Source: Candidatus Binatus sp.
Lineage (GTDB): Bacteria > Desulfobacterota > Binatia > Binatales > Binataceae
DNA: 48,297 nucleotides
Direction of reading: 5' to 3'
NCBI RefSeq assembly: GCF_030646925.1
Contig: NZ_JAUSKL010000124.1
Span: 1 to 48,297 of the forward strand
Positions 41,952-48,297 of this stretch are shown piece after piece. Under the pieces are notes generated by a model. That model ran no database searches. It saw only the letters and a list, made by a program, of their open reading frames with translations, and was not told the origin of the DNA. The position numbers were made by a program, and so were the translations under genes. Positions within the stretch are counted from its first letter, which is position 1; each line of letters starts with the position of its first letter.

Positions 41952-43415
41952 ATGGCCGAAAAACAGGACGAAAAAAAAGTAACCCCCCGCAGTCAGGATT
42001 TCGCCGCCTGGTACAACGAAATCGTGCTCCGCGCCGAATTGGCGGACTATTCGCCGGTGCGCGGATGTATCGTGTTTCGGCCCGACGGCTTCGCGATCTG
42101 GGAGTCGCTGCGTGACGAACTCGATCGCCGGATCAAAAAAACCGGCGCGCGCAACGCCTACTTCCCGCTGTTCATTCCACAGAGCTTTCTGCAGAAGGAA
42201 GCCAAGCACGTCGAGGGCTTCGCGCCCGAAGTCGCCGTCGTCACGCATGGCGGCGGCAAGGAACTCGAGGAACCGCTGATCATCCGGCCGACTTCCGAAA
42301 CGATCATCAACTATATGTTCTCGCAGTGGATCAGATCGCATCGCGATCTGCCGATGATGCTGAACCAGTGGTGCAACGTCGTGCGATGGGAGATGCGCAC
42401 GCGGATGTTTCTCCGCACCACCGAGTTTCTATGGCAGGAGGGTCACACCGCGCACGCGTCGGCGGAGGAAGCGCAGAATGAAACGCTCACGATGCTCGAA
42501 GTCTATCGGCAGTTCGTCGAGGACTATCTGGCAATTCCGCTGGTCGTCGGGCGGAAGAGCGCCGCCGAGCGGTTTCCCGGCGCGGTCGAAACTTACACGA
42601 TCGAAGGCCTGATGGGCGACGGACGCGCGCTGCAATGCGGCACGTCGCATTTCCTCGGACAGAATTTTGCGCGCGCATTCGAAACGAAATATCTCGACGA
42701 TCAAAATCAGATGCAATTCGTGTGGCAGACCAGTTGGGGCGTTTCGACCCGATTGCTCGGCGCAATCATCATGACGCACGGCGACGACCAGGGACTCCGA
42801 TTACCGCCGACCGTCGCAGCTACGCAGGTGGTCGTGGTTCCGATCTGGCGCAAAGCCGATGAAGGCGAAAAGGTGCTCGCCGCGGCGCGCGCCGCGTTCG
42901 ATCAACTTAACGAAGCGGGCCTGCGCGTGCGGCTCGATACGCGTGAGGGACTGACGCCCGGGTTCAAGTTCAACGATTGGGAGATGCGCGGCGTGCCGGT
43001 GCGAATCGAGATCGGTCCGCGCGACGTCGCATCGGGTGAGGCGGTCGTTGCGCGACGGGACAAGTCCGGACCGGAGGCCAAGAGCAAGGTATCGCTCGCG
43101 GCGATCGCGGAGAAAGTCGTCGCACTGCTCGACGAGATTCAGAAAAACCTGTTCGCACAGGCCAAAGCCGCGATGACTGCAAATACCCGCGAGTTCGACG
43201 ACTACGCGATGTTCAAAACTCAGATGGAAGGTGAAGGCGGCGGCGGATTCGCTCACGTCTATTGGTGCGGCAATCCGGCCTGCGAAACTCAGATTCGCGA
43301 CGATACCAAGGCTAGCTGCCGCGCAATTCCGCTCGAGCAGAACGTCGCGCCGGGCAAATGCCTGGTCTGCGGCGAATCAGCCTCCGAGCGCGCCTACTTC
43401 GCAAAATCGTACTAG
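41952..43415 (+). CDS. proS: Prolyl-tRNA synthetase, zinc-tailed archaeal/eukaryal-type
   Basis: This class II synthetase charges tRNA-Pro. It has 487 residues from MAEKQDEKK; an ATG at 41928 would add eight residues. It has no editing insert, and the core carries the motif 2 region (RWEMRTRMFLRTTEFLWQEGHTAH) and the motif 3 region (GVSTRLLGAIIMTHGDDQGLRLPP). The anticodon-binding domain follows. The C-terminal domain has four cysteines (C439, C444, C470, C473), plus C456, in the zinc-site layout of the archaeal/eukaryal-type enzyme also found in some bacteria such as Thermus. It converges with trpS, with eight bases between. Confidence 0.95.
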   Translation: MAEKQDEKKVTPRSQDFAAWYNEIVLRAELADYSPVRGCIVFRPDGFAIWESLRDELDRRIKKTGARNAYFPLFIPQSFLQKEAKHVEGFAPEVAVVTHGGGKELEEPLIIRPTSETIINYMFSQWIRSHRDLPMMLNQWCNVVRWEMRTRMFLRTTEFLWQEGHTAHASAEEAQNETLTMLEVYRQFVEDYLAIPLVVGRKSAAERFPGAVETYTIEGLMGDGRALQCGTSHFLGQNFARAFETKYLDDQNQMQFVWQTSWGVSTRLLGAIIMTHGDDQGLRLPPTVAATQVVVVPIWRKADEGEKVLAAARAAFDQLNEAGLRVRLDTREGLTPGFKFNDWEMRGVPVRIEIGPRDVASGEAVVARRDKSGPEAKSKVSLAAIAEKVVALLDEIQKNLFAQAKAAMTANTREFDDYAMFKTQMEGEGGGGFAHVYWCGNPACETQIRDDTKASCRAIPLEQNVAPGKCLVCGESASERAYFAKSY

Positions 43416-43423
43416 GACGTCGA

Positions 43424-45297
<1,874 letters not shown>

Positions 45298-45457
45298 AGT
45301 GCCGCTAGCGCTTCCTGCGCGCTCAAAATTGGGCAGCGTCGATCGCGCTTCGATGCGCGCTGCCATCCGACTCGCGAGCGCATCGCGATTTTATACGAAC
45401 TGATGCCCAAAGCGAGACGGCCCGCGACGCATCCGCTCTTGCCCGCAGTCCCCAAGG

Positions 45458-45886
45458 ATGGATACTTCATTGATCGTGTCACGCGCAAAGTATGCAAAAC
45501 TGCTGTTCACGGCGATGCTCGCGATCGCCGGATGCCCCAAGGCGATCACCTTGCCGCCGCAAGTCAGTGTCGCGGATGTCGAGCCGTCGGGGCGCGCCGC
45601 CAAGCCGCCCGATTGCAACATGCCAGTGTTGCGCCATGACCCGCTCACCGATTTTCGCAAAGTTGCGATCGTCGAAGGCGTCGGCAATCTCTACGCGAGC
45701 GAGTCCGACGTGTTGCCGGCGGTGCAGCGCAAGGCGTGCGAGACCGGCGCCGATGCGATCGTGGTGTACGCCAGCAAGTCGCAGACCAGTGAGAATCTTA
45801 CTGGTTACTACATCAACGCGGTCGCAATCGTGTACGGCAAGCGAAATCCCGCCGCGGCCGGCAGCGCGAAGCAGTTTCTGAAATGA
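45458..45886 (+). CDS. Small predicted lipoprotein, unknown
   Basis: This encodes 142 residues. The N-terminal signal (LLFTAMLAIAGC) ends in a lipobox (IAGC, Cys at 26), so the protein is likely lipid-anchored in the periplasm or outer membrane. The mature domain has a VEGVGNLYASESD ... ACETGADAIVVYASKSQ pattern, similar in layout to small DUF4156-like lipoproteins, but I do not claim that family. A single Cys pair (C53, C94) could form a disulfide. It lies between the divergent nfo start and nadK, 48 bases before nadK. Confidence 0.68.
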   Translation: MDTSLIVSRAKYAKLLFTAMLAIAGCPKAITLPPQVSVADVEPSGRAAKPPDCNMPVLRHDPLTDFRKVAIVEGVGNLYASESDVLPAVQRKACETGADAIVVYASKSQTSENLTGYYINAVAIVYGKRNPAAAGSAKQFLK

Positions 45887-45934
45887 TTCCGCGAGGACTT
45901 CTCGCGTTGGCTTTTCCCGCGTGATATTTGCCTG

Positions 45935-46807
45935 ATGGCGGTGGCAAAGCGGTCCATAAAGTCGGTCGGCCTGGTGGTCAAGCGCGACCGGCCCGAAGCG
46001 ATCGTGATTGCACGGAGCCTCACTCGCTTTCTGCGCCTCAAAAACAAGATTCCGCTCGCCGATGTTGAGATCGCCAAAACCATTGGCGCGCAGCCGGTTG
46101 AACGACATCATCTCGGCGATCACGCCGACCTGATCGTGGTGCTCGGCGGTGACGGCACGCTGCTCGGCGTCGCACGGTTGATCGCGTCGCGCGGGATTCC
46201 GATCCTCGGCGTCAATCTCGGCGGCCTCGGCTTTCTCACCGAGGTAACAATCAAGGAAGCGCGCAGCAGCTTGCAGCACGTGCTCGAGGGCAACTACGAA
46301 GTCGATCGCCGCATCATGCTCGAGGCCGTGCTCGAGCGCGCGCCGGAAGCACTCGATCACACCGAATCGTTCCAGGCGCTCAACGACGTGGTGGTCAGCA
46401 AAGGCCCGCTCGGCAGGATGCTCCAGCTCGAGGTGAGCGCGAACGGCGAACCGTTCTGCACCTATCGCGCCGACGGACTTATCGTCGCCACGCCGACCGG
46501 CTCGACCGCCTACGCCCTCTCCGCCGGCGGCCCGATCGTTTATCCGACGCTCGGCACCATCGTGCTCGCGCCAATCTGCCCGCATACGCTGACCAACCGT
46601 CCGGTCGTGCTGCCGGATTCATTCGAAATCGAAATCCACGTGAAGGCGCCCGATCACGACACCACCTTTACCGTCGATGGGCAGGAATCGGCGCAACTCG
46701 GGCCTGCCGATGCGATCAAAATTCATCGCGGCCGCCACGTCGTGTCGTTGATTCGATCGAGACATACGTACTTCGAAATCTGGCGCGACAAGCTCCGCTG
46801 GGGTTAG
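45935..46807 (+). CDS. nadK: NAD kinase
   Basis: This enzyme phosphorylates NAD to NADP. It has 290 residues. The GGDGT motif (71-75) is in the active site. The LGVNLGGLGFLTE, ALNDVVVSKG, ADGLIVATPTGSTAYALSAGGP and CPHTLTNRPVV blocks are all present and in order. The recN gene starts 17 bases downstream in the same direction, an arrangement common in many bacteria. Confidence 0.96.
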   Translation: MAVAKRSIKSVGLVVKRDRPEAIVIARSLTRFLRLKNKIPLADVEIAKTIGAQPVERHHLGDHADLIVVLGGDGTLLGVARLIASRGIPILGVNLGGLGFLTEVTIKEARSSLQHVLEGNYEVDRRIMLEAVLERAPEALDHTESFQALNDVVVSKGPLGRMLQLEVSANGEPFCTYRADGLIVATPTGSTAYALSAGGPIVYPTLGTIVLAPICPHTLTNRPVVLPDSFEIEIHVKAPDHDTTFTVDGQESAQLGPADAIKIHRGRHVVSLIRSRHTYFEIWRDKLRWG

Positions 46808-46823
46808 CCGCGCGGGCGCTCAG

Positions 46824-48297
46824 ATGCTGCTCGAATTGCGCATCCGAAATTTCGCGATTATCGAGGAAGCTCATCTCGAGTTCGGCCCCGGACTGAACGT
46901 GCTCTCGGGCGAGACCGGCGCCGGCAAAACAATCATCCTGAATGCGCTCGGCCTGCTGCTCGGCGCGCGCGCTGCGCCCGACATGGTTCGCTCAGGCGAG
47001 AAGGAAGCCGTCGTCGAGGGGCTCTTCGAACTCGAGGGCGAAACTGCTTTGCCCGAACTCGCGGAGCGACCGACCGATTCTGATAGCCGCGAATTGATCC
47101 TGCGGCGCACGGTCGCCGACGGTGGACGCTCGCGCGCGATGTTCGACGGCCAGCTTGCGACCGCGCAAAATCTTGCGAAGGCCGGCGCCGTGCTGGTGCA
47201 AATCTACGGCCAGCACGAACAGCAATCGCTGCTCCGCGCCGAGAGCCATCGCGAAATTCTCGATCGATTCATCGGACTCGAAACGCCGCTCGCGTCTTAT
47301 CGCGAACTCTACGATCGCGCTCGCGAGATTCACTCGCGCCTCGATGATTTGAATCGCCGCGAACGCGAACGCGCCGGCCTGCTCGATCTCGCGCGCTTTC
47401 GTCTGAACGAACTCGAGCGCGCCGCACTCGTCGCCGGCGAAGATGAGGCCCTGACTCGCGAGCGCACCGTGCTCGCCAACGCCACGCGCCTCGCCGCCGC
47501 CGCCACCGAAGCGGAGCAATTGCTGTACGGCGCCGACGCCGCCGCAATCGACCGGGTCGCGAGCGCCGAGGCGCGGCTCACCGATGCGGCCCTGCTCGAT
47601 CCAAAGCTTGCCGAAGTCACCGAGATGATCGCGTCGGCGCGCGCCAACCTCGAGGAGGCGGCGCGAGCTCTTGGCGCCTACGCGAGCAAGCTCGAAGCGG
47701 ACCCTGCGCGGCTCGACGAAATCGAGAATCGGCTGCAGGAGCTGTCGCGCCTGAAGCGCAAATACGGCGGCTCGATCGCAACTGCCGTCGAAGCGCTCGA
47801 GCGCTCGCGCCTCGAAACTGCGGAACTGGAAAATATCGGCGAATCTAAAACCCAGGTCGAAACCGAATTGAAGCAAACGCTCGACCAGCTTGCGTCAGAG
47901 TCACGGAAGCTCTCCGCGATGCGCAAATCGGGCGCCACCGACCTCGGCCGCAAGATGGAAACCGAGCTGAAAACGCTCGGAATGCGCTCGCCCCGCTTCG
48001 AGCCGCGCCTCGCAACCGTGGCTCAAGATGAAGCCGGTTTCGTCCACCACGGCATCGCGATGGGACCGGCCGGGATCGACACGATTGAATTTCACCTGTC
48101 GCCCAATCTTGGACAGCCGGCGATGCCGTTGCTGCGAATCGCGTCGGGCGGCGAACTCTCGCGCGTGATGCTCGCGCTCAAGCGTCTCGAGGCGCAGCGC
48201 CGCGGTATCGCGACGATGATCTTCGACGAGGTGGACGCCGGTATCGGCGGCGCCGTCGCGCAGGTGGTGGGACGCAAACTGAAACAGCTATCGCGCT
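46824..48297 (+). CDS. recN: DNA repair protein RecN, truncated by the window edge
   Basis: RecN is an SMC-like ATPase used in double-strand-break repair. The frame from ATG 46824 is open to the end of the window (491 codons), against about 550 for the full protein. Walker A is in LSGETGAGKTIILNA, the IYGQHEQQSLL segment follows, and a long coiled coil spans about 150-370. The ABC signature is in RIASGGELSRVM and Walker B is in TMIFDEVDAGIGG. Only the C-terminal part after VVGRKLKQLS is missing. It is likely co-transcribed with nadK. Confidence 0.96.
   Translation, partial: MLLELRIRNFAIIEEAHLEFGPGLNVLSGETGAGKTIILNALGLLLGARAAPDMVRSGEKEAVVEGLFELEGETALPELAERPTDSDSRELILRRTVADGGRSRAMFDGQLATAQNLAKAGAVLVQIYGQHEQQSLLRAESHREILDRFIGLETPLASYRELYDRAREIHSRLDDLNRRERERAGLLDLARFRLNELERAALVAGEDEALTRERTVLANATRLAAAATEAEQLLYGADAAAIDRVASAEARLTDAALLDPKLAEVTEMIASARANLEEAARALGAYASKLEADPARLDEIENRLQELSRLKRKYGGSIATAVEALERSRLETAELENIGESKTQVETELKQTLDQLASESRKLSAMRKSGATDLGRKMETELKTLGMRSPRFEPRLATVAQDEAGFVHHGIAMGPAGIDTIEFHLSPNLGQPAMPLLRIASGGELSRVMLALKRLEAQRRGIATMIFDEVDAGIGGAVAQVVGRKLKQLSR

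Overview
This is a GC-rich chromosomal window, close to gene-saturated, from a free-living Gram-negative-type bacterium. Evidence for that includes lipoprotein signals, a sugar-kinase fold resembling lipopolysaccharide kinases, SecA, MurI and a dipeptide-type ABC importer. No rRNA or tRNA gene, CRISPR array, prophage or insertion-sequence transposase was seen. The mix of paired luciferase-like flavin monooxygenases, MaoC-type hotdog proteins, a zinc-tailed archaeal/eukaryal-type prolyl-tRNA synthetase and many small GC-rich dispersed repeats suggests an uncultured lineage near the old Deltaproteobacteria (for example Binatota or Desulfobacterota). That placement is an impression, because no marker rRNA is present.

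Layout. 1-0.8 kb: two tandem paralogous small membrane proteins (minus strand) with an inverted-repeat-rich upstream region. 0.8-4.6 kb: an isoprenylcysteine-methyltransferase-like membrane protein and a large DUF2339 membrane protein that is split by a frameshift. 4.6-6.7 kb: RNase HI with a zinc-ribbon tail, then glycogen synthase (minus strand). 6.7-10.1 kb: TetR, then two paralogous LLM flavin oxidoreductases ending in a strong terminator, with a small excisionase-type DNA-binding protein upstream. 10.6-15.8 kb: a plus-strand run of an SRPBCC-like protein, DUF309, engB, a family 2 glycosyltransferase, an unknown protein, a spore-photoproduct-lyase-like radical SAM protein and murI, several joined by stop/start overlaps. 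16.0-20.4 kb: secA, argJ and a Rieske ferredoxin.

20.4-25.3 kb: VIT1-type transporter coupled to a kinase-fold protein, a small zinc-knuckle protein, a secreted unknown, an MFS transporter and a CDP-alcohol phosphatidyltransferase. 25.3-25.8 kb is a non-coding mosaic of dispersed repeats. 25.8-29.3 kb: topA and dprA. 29.6-33.5 kb: ferritin-like di-iron protein, dienelactone-hydrolase-like protein, pyrF, a two-helix sensor-like stub and an AlkA-like glycosylase. 33.5-36.2 kb: two MaoC-like proteins coupled to a flippase-type membrane protein, then a VapBC-type toxin-antitoxin pair with a possible leaderless transcript.

36.2-41.8 kb: one minus-strand array of SIMPL-domain protein, 2-Cys peroxiredoxin, VIT-family transporter, small unknown, two Dpp-type permeases and a solute-binding lipoprotein, without ABC ATPases. 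41.9-48.3 kb: proS, trpS, nfo, a small lipoprotein, nadK and a truncated recN. Genome maintenance is well represented (RNase HI, SPL-like enzyme, TopA, DprA, AlkA-like, Nfo, RecN). AlkA-like glycosylase and Nfo act in successive steps of base excision repair. No gene cluster here is clearly a new defence or biosynthetic system. The most unusual items are the twin small membrane proteins, the SPL-like radical SAM protein with its coupled unknown partner, and the ATPase-less peptide-importer array tied to redox and metal genes.
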